Assembly (NCBI GenBank): GCA_002298925.1
Contig: DBMM01000145.1
Coordinates: 1 to 23,714, forward strand
DNA: 23,714 nucleotides
Source: Geobacter sp. UBA698
Lineage (GTDB): Bacteria; Desulfobacterota; Desulfuromonadia; Geobacterales; Pseudopelobacteraceae
Direction of reading: 5' to 3'
Both the position numbers and the translations under genes were made by a program. The notes under the pieces are model-generated. The model was not told where the DNA came from. It saw only the letters and a list, made by a program, of their open reading frames with translations, and did no database searches. Shown piece by piece: positions 6,230 to 13,483 of this stretch (position 1 is its first letter; every line of letters starts with the position of its first letter).

Positions 6230-7531
6230 ATGCACCGCTACTTCGAATTTGCCAGGCACGGCACCAGCTATCGTCAGGAGACCTTGGCCGGAGTGACCAC
6301 CTTCCTGACCATGGCCTACATCATCGTGGTCAATCCGGCCATACTCGAAGCGGCCGGCATCCCCAAGGGGCCGTCCATGACCGCCACCATTTTATCGGCC
6401 GCCTTCGGTACGCTGGTGATGGGGGGCTACGCCAAACGCCCCTTCGCCATCGCCCCCTACATGGGTGAAAATGCCTTTATCGCCTTCACTGTGGTCAAGG
6501 TCCTGGGCTACCCTTGGCAGACCGCCCTGGGGGCCATCTTTCTGGCCGGCGTGCTCTTCACGGTCCTGACGGTGCTGCGGGTGCGGGGCTGGCTGGCCGA
6601 GGCCATTCCCCAGAACCTGAAATACAGCTTCGCCGTGGGGATCGGCCTGTTCCTGACCTTTATCGGGTTGAACGAAATCGGGGTCGTCACCATGGGTGTG
6701 CCTGGTGCGCCGGTCTGCCTGGGGCGGGTCTGTTCACCGTCCGTGCTGTTGGCTCTCTTCGGGTTCGGACTGATGGCCTGGCTGACGGTAAAACGGGTTC
6801 ATGGCGCCCTGATGATCGGCATCTTGGCGGTGACGCTGTTTTCCATGGCCTGCGGAATAACTCCTCTCCCCGCACAGGTCGCAGGACTGCCAGCCAGCCT
6901 GACCCCGATCTTCTACCAGCTGGATATCGCCGCTGCTCTATCGCCCAAGGCCTGGCCGGTTGTGCTGATCGTTTTCGTGATGGCCTTCGTGGATACAATC
7001 GGTACCTTGATCGGACTTTCGGCGAGAGCAGGCTTTCTGAATGAGAAGGGCAACCTGCCCAACATCGAACGCCCGATGCTGGCCGATGCCCTTTCCAATC
7101 TGGCCGCACCGTTGCTCGGCACAACGACAACCGGCGCCTTCGTCGAATCCGCCGCCGGCATCGAAGAGGGGGGCAAGACCGGTTTTACCGCCGTGGTGGT
7201 GGCCCTGCTGTTTCTGCTGTCGCTGTTCCTGTCTCCGCTCTTAACCGTTGTGCCGGCCCATGCCTACGGACCGGTGCTGGTCCTGATCGGCTGCTTCATG
7301 ATCAAACCTGTGGCCCGACTGGATTTCGACGACTACACCGAACTGATCCCTTCTTTTTTGACAATCACCCTGATCAGCTTCACCTACAACATCGGCGTTG
7401 GCATGACTGCCTGCCTGCTGGCTTATCCGCTGCTGAAAACCGTCACCGGCCGCCACCGTGAAGTGCCGCCGGCCCTCTGGGTTCTGGCCGCACTGTCATT
7501 GCTGTTTTATCTGGCGTATCCCTATCGGTAG
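6230..7531 (+). CDS. NCS2-family purine permease, AzgA/PbuG type
   Basis: The 433-residue polytopic membrane protein has about a dozen hydrophobic segments. It carries the marks of the AzgA (adenine/hypoxanthine/guanine) branch: TFLTMAYIIVVNPAILEAAG (24-43), APYMGENAFIAF, the QNLKYSFAVGIGLFL helix, and VESAAGIEEGGKTGFTAVV, which in this family lines the substrate site. Length matches the family (about 430). The gene begins 5 bases after the nucleosidase stop codon and ends the operon. Coupling suggests uptake of the base released outside the membrane by the lipoprotein nucleosidase. Which purine it prefers cannot be read from the sequence. Confidence 0.9.
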   Translation: MHRYFEFARHGTSYRQETLAGVTTFLTMAYIIVVNPAILEAAGIPKGPSMTATILSAAFGTLVMGGYAKRPFAIAPYMGENAFIAFTVVKVLGYPWQTALGAIFLAGVLFTVLTVLRVRGWLAEAIPQNLKYSFAVGIGLFLTFIGLNEIGVVTMGVPGAPVCLGRVCSPSVLLALFGFGLMAWLTVKRVHGALMIGILAVTLFSMACGITPLPAQVAGLPASLTPIFYQLDIAAALSPKAWPVVLIVFVMAFVDTIGTLIGLSARAGFLNEKGNLPNIERPMLADALSNLAAPLLGTTTTGAFVESAAGIEEGGKTGFTAVVVALLFLLSLFLSPLLTVVPAHAYGPVLVLIGCFMIKPVARLDFDDYTELIPSFLTITLISFTYNIGVGMTACLLAYPLLKTVTGRHREVPPALWVLAALSLLFYLAYPYR

Positions 7532-7603
7532 CACATGCAGCGCCTGTTTCTTCGTGGGCCGAGGCAGGTGTTGCGGCTCTTGTAAAATGTGATGCTCTGT
7601 TTG

Positions 7604-7633
7604 AACCGGGATGAATCTGCCCGGTTTTTTTTT
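7604..7633 (+). terminator. Intrinsic terminator of the nitrogenase-like/purine operon
   Basis: The stem is AACCGGG (7604-7610) with CCCGGTT (7620-7626), with a 9-base loop and nine T residues (7625-7633). It lies 72 bases after the permease stop codon and separates this operon from the met operon. Confidence 0.85.
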
Positions 7634-7644
7634 GTGTCAAACGT

Positions 7645-7704
7645 ATATAAAAATAATAGATATTATATTTTTTTGTTGACAAGTTTGTTTGGAGGCGTTA
7701 TTTA
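7645..7704 (+). promoter_or_regulatory. Promoter with AT-rich dyad for the metQNI operon
   Basis: ATATAA (7645-7650) and TTATAT (7663-7668) form a dyad around a 12-base spacer ending ATAGATA. Seven bases later comes TTGACA (7676-7681), then 17 bases and TATTTA (7699-7704). The same dyad, spacer end and seven-base distance recur at 18077-18118. A site abutting the -35 box is typical of an activator such as a LysR-type regulator; the identity of the regulator is inference. Confidence 0.65.
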
Positions 7705-7716
7705 CATAAATATAAA

Positions 7717-7832
7717 AACTACAGACCGAATAGATTTGTAGTTCCGCTTCATTCCTATCACCATACACGACTGACCAGAAAAACTGGAGGCCGGCTGTCT
7801 GTCCATACCATATGGGCATACTCCGGCCTTTT
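7717..7832 (+). promoter_or_regulatory. Leader RNA copy 3, in front of metQNI
   Basis: An upstream 7-bp hairpin AACTACA/TGTAGTT (7717-7723, 7737-7743) precedes the shared core: TGA, CCAG (7775-7778), loop AAAAA, CTGG (7784-7787), A, then a GGCCGG terminator stem. The core is identical in its small hairpin to the copy at 18171. The start codon of the first gene lies 88 bases beyond the T-run. Confidence 0.65.
7789..7832 (+). terminator. Terminator of leader copy 3
   Basis: The outer stem GGCCGG (7789-7794) pairs with CCGGCC (7823-7828). An inner hairpin GTCCAT/ATGGGC (7801-7806, 7812-7817, one G-T wobble) sits inside it. TTTT-G-TTTTT follows from 7829. Confidence 0.65.
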
Positions 7833-7920
7833 GTTTTTCAAAGGAAAAATATCTAGTGGTACACGTGGACGACGCCCGAAATAGCATCAGATTAACCATC
7901 CAACGAAAAAGGAGAAAGAA

Positions 7921-8757
7921 ATGACTGTTACTCGCCTGCTGAAAATTGTGTTTACGACCTCACTGTTATTTTCCGTTTTTGCCGCATCTGCCTTGGCAGC
8001 AGACAAAAACGACAAAACCATCGTAGCCGGTTTTGCCCCGGGTCCCTACAGCGATATGTTCAAGAAAGCTATAAAGCCGGGACTGGAGAAAAAGGGGTAC
8101 AGGGTCGAGATCAAGGAATTCAGTGATTATGTTCAGCCTAACCTGGCCCTCAACAATGGCTCAATCAATGTGAACTTGTTCCAGCACCGCCTGTACCTGG
8201 ATAAGTTTTCCAGGGACAAGGGGCTGAAACTCTCGCCCGTTATTACCGTTCCCACTGCTGCTGTAGGGCTTTACTCGAGAAAAGTCAAATCCCTGAATCA
8301 GCTCAAGGCCGGTGATGAAGTAACCATTCCGAATGACCCTACCAATCTGGCCCGGGCTTTGAGATTGCTTCAGAAAAACGGCCTGATCAAGCTGCGCGCC
8401 GATGTGGATGCGACCAAGGCCTCTGAAAAGGATATCGCTGAAAACCCCAAAGGCATCAAAATCCGTCCCGTTGAAGCTGCCCAGCTGCCACGCACTCTTG
8501 ACAGCGTCGCCCTCTCGGCGGTCAACGGAAATTACGCCATCGCCGCCGGCATTTCACTCTCTTCAGCCATCGTATTGGAGCGGCTCGATGAGAACATGAC
8601 CAATCTGATCGCCGTACGCAGCGAGGATCTGGACAAGTCATTTGTGAAGGATATCAGGGCGGTTGTGGCGTCGGCCGAATTCAGGAAGGTTATTGAAGAT
8701 CCCAGAAATCCGTTCAAGTACTTCCAGCAGCCGGAATGGTTTCAACACAAAAAATGA
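7921..8757 (+). CDS. metQ: MetQ/NlpA-family substrate-binding protein
   Basis: The 278-residue protein has a signal peptide with an A-L-A cleavage site after about residue 26. There is no lipobox, so it is probably soluble in the periplasm rather than lipid-anchored as E. coli MetQ is. NlpA-family features include PGPYSDMFKKAIKPGLEKKG near the N-terminus, LNNGSINVNLFQHRLYLDKF (the FQH-x-x-YLD motif) and DPTNLARALRLLQKNGLI. It should deliver its ligand to MetNI, encoded directly downstream. Methionine is the default ligand. Because the operon continues into a flavoprotein and a CoA ligase, another amino or thioether acid is possible. AAGGAGAAAG precedes ATG 7921, and a promoter and attenuator-like leader lie upstream. 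Confidence 0.88.
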   Translation: MTVTRLLKIVFTTSLLFSVFAASALAADKNDKTIVAGFAPGPYSDMFKKAIKPGLEKKGYRVEIKEFSDYVQPNLALNNGSINVNLFQHRLYLDKFSRDKGLKLSPVITVPTAAVGLYSRKVKSLNQLKAGDEVTIPNDPTNLARALRLLQKNGLIKLRADVDATKASEKDIAENPKGIKIRPVEAAQLPRTLDSVALSAVNGNYAIAAGISLSSAIVLERLDENMTNLIAVRSEDLDKSFVKDIRAVVASAEFRKVIEDPRNPFKYFQQPEWFQHKK

Positions 8758-8771
8758 GTGAGCTGAATTCC

Positions 8772-9776
8772 ATGATCGAACTTAACGACATTCACGTCTG
8801 TTTTCCATCTGCAAAAGGCGTTATCGAAGCCGTAAACGGTGTTTCCCTGAAGATCGAGCGCGAAGAGGTGTTCGGGATTGTGGGCGCCAGCGGGGGCGGG
8901 AAAAGCACATTGGTTCGCACCATCAATCTGCTTGAACGCCCGACGAGCGGTACGGTCAGGATCGACGGTGTCGACGTGACCGCATTCAGGGGTGCGGAAC
9001 TGCGCGGGTTGCGCTTGCGAACCGGCATGATTTTTCAGCAGTTCAACCTGATCCAGACCAAGTCGATATTTGCCAATGTGGCCTTTGCCCTGAAGGTGGC
9101 CGGTACGAACAAGGCGGATATCGACCAACGAGTCTCCGAACTGCTGTCGCTGGTTGGGCTTTCCGATAAGGCCGATGCCTATCCGGCCATGCTTTCCGGG
9201 GGACAAAAGCAGAGGGTCGGTATTGCCCGCGCTTTGGCTAATTCACCGCAGGTGCTGCTCTGCGATGAACCGACTTCGGCGCTGGATCCTGAAAGCACGG
9301 CAGCAATTCTTGAACTGCTCAAGGACATCAATCGGAAACTTGGCATTACGGTTGTCATTATCACCCACGAAATGGCGGTAGTTAAGACGATCTGTGATCG
9401 GGTCGCCGTAATGAAGGCGGGCGAAATAGTTGAAACAGGTTCGGTCTACGAAGTGTTTGCCCAACCCCGTAACGAATATACCAGGCAGCTCGTGGCGCGA
9501 ACGCTCAATCTGGAACTGCCGCCCCGTCTGCTGGAAGGACAGCAGGGGCGCATCCTCAAACTGCATTATCGAGGTGAACGAGCGGAAGAGCCGGTTATCT
9601 CGGCTGCGGTGCAGCAGTTCAATGTGCAGATCAATATTCTTCACGGCCGGATCGAATACATCGGGGAACATCCGCTTGGTGTGCTGATTGTGGCACTGGA
9701 CGGTCATGCCGAGCGGGTTGAAGAGGCGGTAGCATATATCAGCAGCCATACTGCCGATGTGGAGGTGATTCAATGA
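8772..9776 (+). CDS. metN: MetN-type methionine ABC transporter ATPase with NIL domain
   Basis: The 334-residue ATPase energises the MetI permease. Walker A GASGGGKS (38-45), the LSGGQKQR signature, Walker B LLCDEPTSALD and an ITHEM switch histidine are all present. The last 80 or so residues form a NIL/ACT-like domain (QFNVQINILHGRIEYIGEHP), which in MetN binds methionine and inhibits transport. Its presence argues that a methionine-like amino acid is sensed. I chose ATG 8772 because the protein then begins MIEL, as MetN homologues do. ATG 8754, overlapping the metQ stop as ATGA, and ATG 8736 are alternatives. The metI start overlaps its stop codon. Confidence 0.9.
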   Translation: MIELNDIHVCFPSAKGVIEAVNGVSLKIEREEVFGIVGASGGGKSTLVRTINLLERPTSGTVRIDGVDVTAFRGAELRGLRLRTGMIFQQFNLIQTKSIFANVAFALKVAGTNKADIDQRVSELLSLVGLSDKADAYPAMLSGGQKQRVGIARALANSPQVLLCDEPTSALDPESTAAILELLKDINRKLGITVVIITHEMAVVKTICDRVAVMKAGEIVETGSVYEVFAQPRNEYTRQLVARTLNLELPPRLLEGQQGRILKLHYRGERAEEPVISAAVQQFNVQINILHGRIEYIGEHPLGVLIVALDGHAERVEEAVAYISSHTADVEVIQ

Positions 9777-10435
9777 GTTATGCGCTGCAGGAGCTGCTTC
9801 AGGATCTCCTCAAGGCCTTTGGCGAGACGTTTTCCATGGTCGGAATCTCGATCACCCTTGCTCTCGTGGCCGGTATACCGCTGGGACTGCTGCTTTACGT
9901 CAGCGACCGCGGGCTCTTCATGGAAAACCGTTTCATAAATGTCGTCGGCGGGCTGGCAATCAATGTCATCCGCTCCGTTCCCTTTGTGATTCTGCTGGTA
10001 CTGGTGCTTCCGTTGACCCAGTGGCTGGTCGGTTCCACTATCGGACCAGGCGCCGCAGCGGTGCCGCTCTCGATTGCCTCGATTGCCTTCTACGCCCGAC
10101 TCGTCCACGCCTCCCTCTGTGAAGTTGACCGGGGCGTTATCGAGGCGGCAACAGCAACAGGAGCAACACCGCTGCAGATCATTTGCCATGTGCTGCTGCT
10201 CGAGTCGCTGCCCGGGCTGCTGCGGGGATTCACCGTGACGGCGGTCAGCCTGATCGGCTATTCGGCCATGGCCGGCATTGTAGGCGGCGGCGGGGTAGGG
10301 GACCTGGCAATTCGCTTCGGTTACTATCGCTACGAGACAAAGATCATGATTGCCACCGTTGTCTTACTCATAATTCTTGTTCAACTCATCCAGTCCATTG
10401 GAGATGTCTTGGCGCGGCGGGCTAATAAAAGCTGA
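9773..10435 (+). CDS. metI: MetI-type methionine ABC transporter permease
   Basis: The 220-residue protein has about five membrane-spanning segments and the permease coupling motif EAATATGATPLQIICHVLL (about 123-141) that contacts the ATPase. The C-terminal part GYSAMAGIVGGGGVGDLAIRFGYYRY is characteristic of MetI. Length matches the family (about 217). ATGA overlap with metN indicates translational coupling. The next gene follows after 48 bases without a terminator, so the downstream enzymes are probably co-transcribed. Confidence 0.92.
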   Translation: MSYALQELLQDLLKAFGETFSMVGISITLALVAGIPLGLLLYVSDRGLFMENRFINVVGGLAINVIRSVPFVILLVLVLPLTQWLVGSTIGPGAAAVPLSIASIAFYARLVHASLCEVDRGVIEAATATGATPLQIICHVLLLESLPGLLRGFTVTAVSLIGYSAMAGIVGGGGVGDLAIRFGYYRYETKIMIATVVLLIILVQLIQSIGDVLARRANKS

Positions 10436-10483
10436 TTTCCAGCAGGGACTAATATTTCTACCAACTTATTTTAAGGAGCAACC

Positions 10484-11908
10484 ATGAAAAATGGAGCCCA
10501 GTACCGCAAAACTCTTCGCCAGCTTCGCCCTAATCTTTTCAAATGGGGCAAACCATTAGGTGATGTTACCAAAAACCTCGCTACAAAGTTGCATGTCGAT
10601 GCCATCGCCGCCTGCTATGACGCGGCTTTTGATCCGGAACAGGCGTCACTGTTCACCGCAGAATCTCATCTGACCGGCAAACGCGCCCATCGCTGGAATA
10701 CCCTGATGCGCTCGCCCGAGGATGTGCTGGCCAATGCCCGTATGAAACGTGCCCAGTTTCAGAGAACCGGTGCCTGCCACGGAGCCACCTGCGCCGGGTG
10801 GACAATGCTGAATGCGCTCTGGGCAGTGACCTGGGAGGTCGATCAGGCCCGGGGCAGCGGGTATCATGCCCGGCTTGAACGCTACTTCCGTTATCTGGAA
10901 GAAAACGGCCTGGCAACGGCCGGCGCTTTGACCGATGCCAAAGGTAATCGCTCTCTCGGTGCGGCTGCTCAACCGTCCATCGACAGTTATCTGCATGTCA
11001 AAGAGGTCAGGGAAGACGGCATCGTCGTACGTGGCGTCAAGGCGCAGATCTGCGGTGTGGCTGCCGCCCACGAAATTGTTTGTGTACCGGGCGGCGGACT
11101 CAAGGAAGATGAAGGCGCCTTTGCGGTCGCTTTTGCCATTCCCCGCGATGTGGAAGGTTTGACCGTGGTGGAAACCAGGCGTCCCAGCGATACCCGTGAC
11201 GAGGAACAGGGCTGGGATGCCCCCAAGGCGGGGGGCGTTTCACAGGCGTTCCTGCTCTTCGATGACGTCTTTGTCCCGAACGAACGTATCTTCTTGCAGG
11301 GCGAACATGAATATGCCGCGCTCTTCATCAGCATCTTTACCGCACTGTACCGCGCTCCAATCGGCGCCTGTGTGGCCGGTCAGGGCGATGTCATGATCGG
11401 TGCGGCGATTGAACTGGCCCAGGCGGCCGGCTTGTCCCAGAAAACGTTTCAGGAACGGCTCACGCGCATGGCCATCAATAACGAGACCACCTTCGGCATG
11501 GGAATCGGGGCTATTTTTAACGGGAAGGCCCATCCCTCCGGGCTCTGGATACCGGATCCGTTACTGTCACATGTCAACAAGGTGCTAGTCGCCACCTTGC
11601 CCTATGAAAACAAACGCATTGCCCAGGAAATCGGCGGGGGCATCGTTGAAACCGGCTGTTTCCCCTCCTACAAGGATTTGACGTCACCATTGTATGGCAA
11701 AGCGCTGCTGGATTCGCTGGCAGCGGCTTCCGACGGTGAAACCAGGGCCCGTCTCGCCCGTCTGCTGGAATGGCTGACCGTCGGTGGCGGCATCCCGGGA
11801 TGTCTCAATGGCGGCGGTTCACCCGATGGTGCCCGCGTGGTAGTCCGCGTTCTTGAACCGTGGAAAAAGTTTGCGGAAAAGGCCCGGCAGATTGCCGGAG
11901 TGAAGTGA
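10484..11908 (+). CDS. HpaB/4-hydroxybutyryl-CoA dehydratase (AbfD)-family flavoprotein
   Basis: The 474-residue protein belongs to the flavin family that includes 4-hydroxyphenylacetate 3-monooxygenase and 4-hydroxybutyryl-CoA dehydratase. In the dehydratase a [4Fe-4S] cluster is held by Cys99, Cys103, His292 and Cys299. Here Cys98 and Cys103 occur in GACHGATCAG with one extra residue between them, and Cys296 lies in PIGACVAGQGDVMIGAA. The residue seven before it, where the histidine should be, is Tyr289. The C-terminus keeps the GGIPGCLNGGGSPDGARVVV glycine-rich segment. Retained cysteines favour an anaerobic dehydratase-like role over a monooxygenase, but cluster binding is uncertain. The adjacent CoA ligase (12-base gap) suggests a CoA-ester substrate, and the metQNI genes ahead suggest an imported acid. 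TAAGGAG precedes ATG 10484. Confidence 0.75.
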   Translation: MKNGAQYRKTLRQLRPNLFKWGKPLGDVTKNLATKLHVDAIAACYDAAFDPEQASLFTAESHLTGKRAHRWNTLMRSPEDVLANARMKRAQFQRTGACHGATCAGWTMLNALWAVTWEVDQARGSGYHARLERYFRYLEENGLATAGALTDAKGNRSLGAAAQPSIDSYLHVKEVREDGIVVRGVKAQICGVAAAHEIVCVPGGGLKEDEGAFAVAFAIPRDVEGLTVVETRRPSDTRDEEQGWDAPKAGGVSQAFLLFDDVFVPNERIFLQGEHEYAALFISIFTALYRAPIGACVAGQGDVMIGAAIELAQAAGLSQKTFQERLTRMAINNETTFGMGIGAIFNGKAHPSGLWIPDPLLSHVNKVLVATLPYENKRIAQEIGGGIVETGCFPSYKDLTSPLYGKALLDSLAAASDGETRARLARLLEWLTVGGGIPGCLNGGGSPDGARVVVRVLEPWKKFAEKARQIAGVK

Positions 11909-11920
11909 GAGGAGAAGAGC

Positions 11921-13264
11921 ATGTCTCAGACCGCCAAGATCATAAACATACAGACCAAATCCGGAGAATTTTGGGACAAGTCCATTGAAACATTGCCGCG
12001 CCGCCACCTGGAAGATCTCCAGTTGGGGCTGCTCAGGGAGCACCTGGATTTTGCCGCCCGCAACTCGGCATTTTACGCGCATACATTCCGCATCGGCGGC
12101 ATTGCGGCTGGCGATCTGAAGTCCCTGAACGACCTGGGCAGGTTTCCGTTCATCAACAAGCAGACCCTGCGCGAACGTCAGACCGCTCTGCCGTTGCTGG
12201 GGGACATCGCTGCGGTTCATGAGCGTGATGTCGTCTATGTCGCGGCATCAAGCGGTTCCACCGGCGTACCGACACTCTCGCCATTTACCGCCGCGGATTT
12301 TGAGGCCTGGCAGGATATTCAGGCCCGTCTGTTCTACCAGGCCGGAATGCGGGCCCATGATCGCTATCTGCACGCCCTCAACTTCTCTCTCTTTGTGGGT
12401 GGTCCGGATGTGATTGGAGCACAGAAACTGGGAGCTCTGTCAATCTGGGCCGGTACAGTGCCAGCGGAAAAGTTGCTGTTCCTGGCCAGGGAATTTCAGC
12501 CAACCGTCACCTGGACGACACCGTCATATGCCTGGCATCTCGGTGAAACAGCCCGCTCGCTGGGAATCGATCCGGCACGCGACCTGGCAATTCGCAGAAT
12601 TATCGTGGCAGGTGAGCCGGGAGGATCGATACCGGCGACCCGGCAAGCCATAGAGGCGTTGTGGAATGCTGAACTATTCGATTTTTATGGTCTGTCCGAT
12701 ATTTTTGGCGCCTGTGCCGGCATGTGTTCGGCCCGTAACGGGCTGCATATTGCTGAAGATCACCTGCTTGTCGAGGTGCTTGATCCCGCAACCGGTGAGC
12801 CTGTTGCCGATGGGGAAAAAGGGGAAATGGTATTGACGACCCTGCAGAAACAGGCCCGGCCGATGATCCGTTTCCGTACCGGCGACATCATCACCCGCGA
12901 TTCATCGCCCTGCTCCTGTGGACGGACCCACGCCCGTATCTGGATCCACGGCCGAACCGACGACATGTTTATTGTCAATGGTGTCAATATATTTCCGTCC
13001 GATGTTGAGGTTGCCGTTCGGAACATTCCCGAGATCACGGGTGAGTATCGGATTACATTGACGCGTGAAAACCGCTTGACCCGCTTCCAGCTTGAAATCG
13101 AGCGCCGCGACGGGGAAGGCATCTCCGATGGTGCCGTGAGTGAGCGAGTAAAATCGCTGCTCAGAAACCGGCACGGCATCTCCCCGCATTCGGTGAAAGT
13201 CCTGGCAGAAGGGGATCTGCCGCGGGCGGTTCACAAGGCCAAGCGAGTTGTTGATCTACGCTGA
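11921..13264 (+). CDS. PaaK-type (phenylacetate-CoA ligase-like) AMP-forming acyl-CoA ligase
   Basis: The 447-residue enzyme is an adenylate-forming ligase of the phenylacetate-CoA ligase subgroup: a carboxylic acid plus ATP and CoA gives acyl-CoA, AMP and pyrophosphate. The phosphate-binding loop AASSGSTGVPT is at 108-118. YGLSDIFGACAG gives the aromatic-Gly motif of the acyl site. The RFRTGDII hinge region is followed by CSCGRTHARIW, the usual PaaK cysteine pair, and by GRTDDMFIVNGVNIFPSDVE. A lysine in HKAKRVVDLR at the extreme C-terminus corresponds to the adenylation lysine. It probably activates the acid acted on by the neighbouring AbfD-like flavoprotein. Phenylacetate itself is not implied. 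GAGAGGAGAAGAG precedes ATG 11921. No convincing terminator follows. Confidence 0.85.
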   Translation: MSQTAKIINIQTKSGEFWDKSIETLPRRHLEDLQLGLLREHLDFAARNSAFYAHTFRIGGIAAGDLKSLNDLGRFPFINKQTLRERQTALPLLGDIAAVHERDVVYVAASSGSTGVPTLSPFTAADFEAWQDIQARLFYQAGMRAHDRYLHALNFSLFVGGPDVIGAQKLGALSIWAGTVPAEKLLFLAREFQPTVTWTTPSYAWHLGETARSLGIDPARDLAIRRIIVAGEPGGSIPATRQAIEALWNAELFDFYGLSDIFGACAGMCSARNGLHIAEDHLLVEVLDPATGEPVADGEKGEMVLTTLQKQARPMIRFRTGDIITRDSSPCSCGRTHARIWIHGRTDDMFIVNGVNIFPSDVEVAVRNIPEITGEYRITLTRENRLTRFQLEIERRDGEGISDGAVSERVKSLLRNRHGISPHSVKVLAEGDLPRAVHKAKRVVDLR

Positions 13265-13410
13265 CAGATAGTGACAAAGAGAGTTGGAATCAGTCTTTAT
13301 CGAGATTTTCCACAAAATTTCACTCAGTTGCTCTGTGTTTAAAATGTTTTTTCAGAACTTGTAAATCTCTTTAAACAACACTTGTTTGGTGTGCAATGCG
13401 GATAATTATC
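13265..13410. other. Intergenic region between CoA ligase and cooS-like operons
   Basis: AT-rich sequence with no credible gene and no convincing terminator after the ligase stop codon; only a weak ACAC/GTGT dyad near 13377-13392. Read-through from the metQNI operon into the cooS-like operon therefore cannot be excluded. Confidence 0.4.
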
Positions 13411-13440
13411 TTGACAATTATGTTGTGGATTTGCTAATTT
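13411..13440 (+). promoter_or_regulatory. Candidate promoter of the cooS-like operon
   Basis: TTGACA (13411-13416) is followed after 18 bases by TAATTT (13435-13440). Placement gives a very short leader that begins close to the inverted repeat at 13442. The AT-rich dyad of the other promoters is absent upstream. Confidence 0.45.
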
Positions 13441-13441
13441 G

Positions 13442-13475
13442 CCTATCAAATATATAGATAATGTTGCTTGATAGG
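13442..13475 (+). promoter_or_regulatory. Inverted repeat overlapping the cooS-like ribosome binding site
   Basis: CCTATCAA (13442-13449) and TTGATAGG (13468-13475) are perfect 8-bp complements with an 18-base loop containing ATATATAGATA. The AGG of the only Shine-Dalgarno-like sequence lies in the right arm, 8 bases ahead of ATG 13484. As RNA it would hide the ribosome binding site; as DNA it could be an operator just downstream of the promoter. Confidence 0.5.
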
Positions 13476-13483
13476 TGCCTGAT

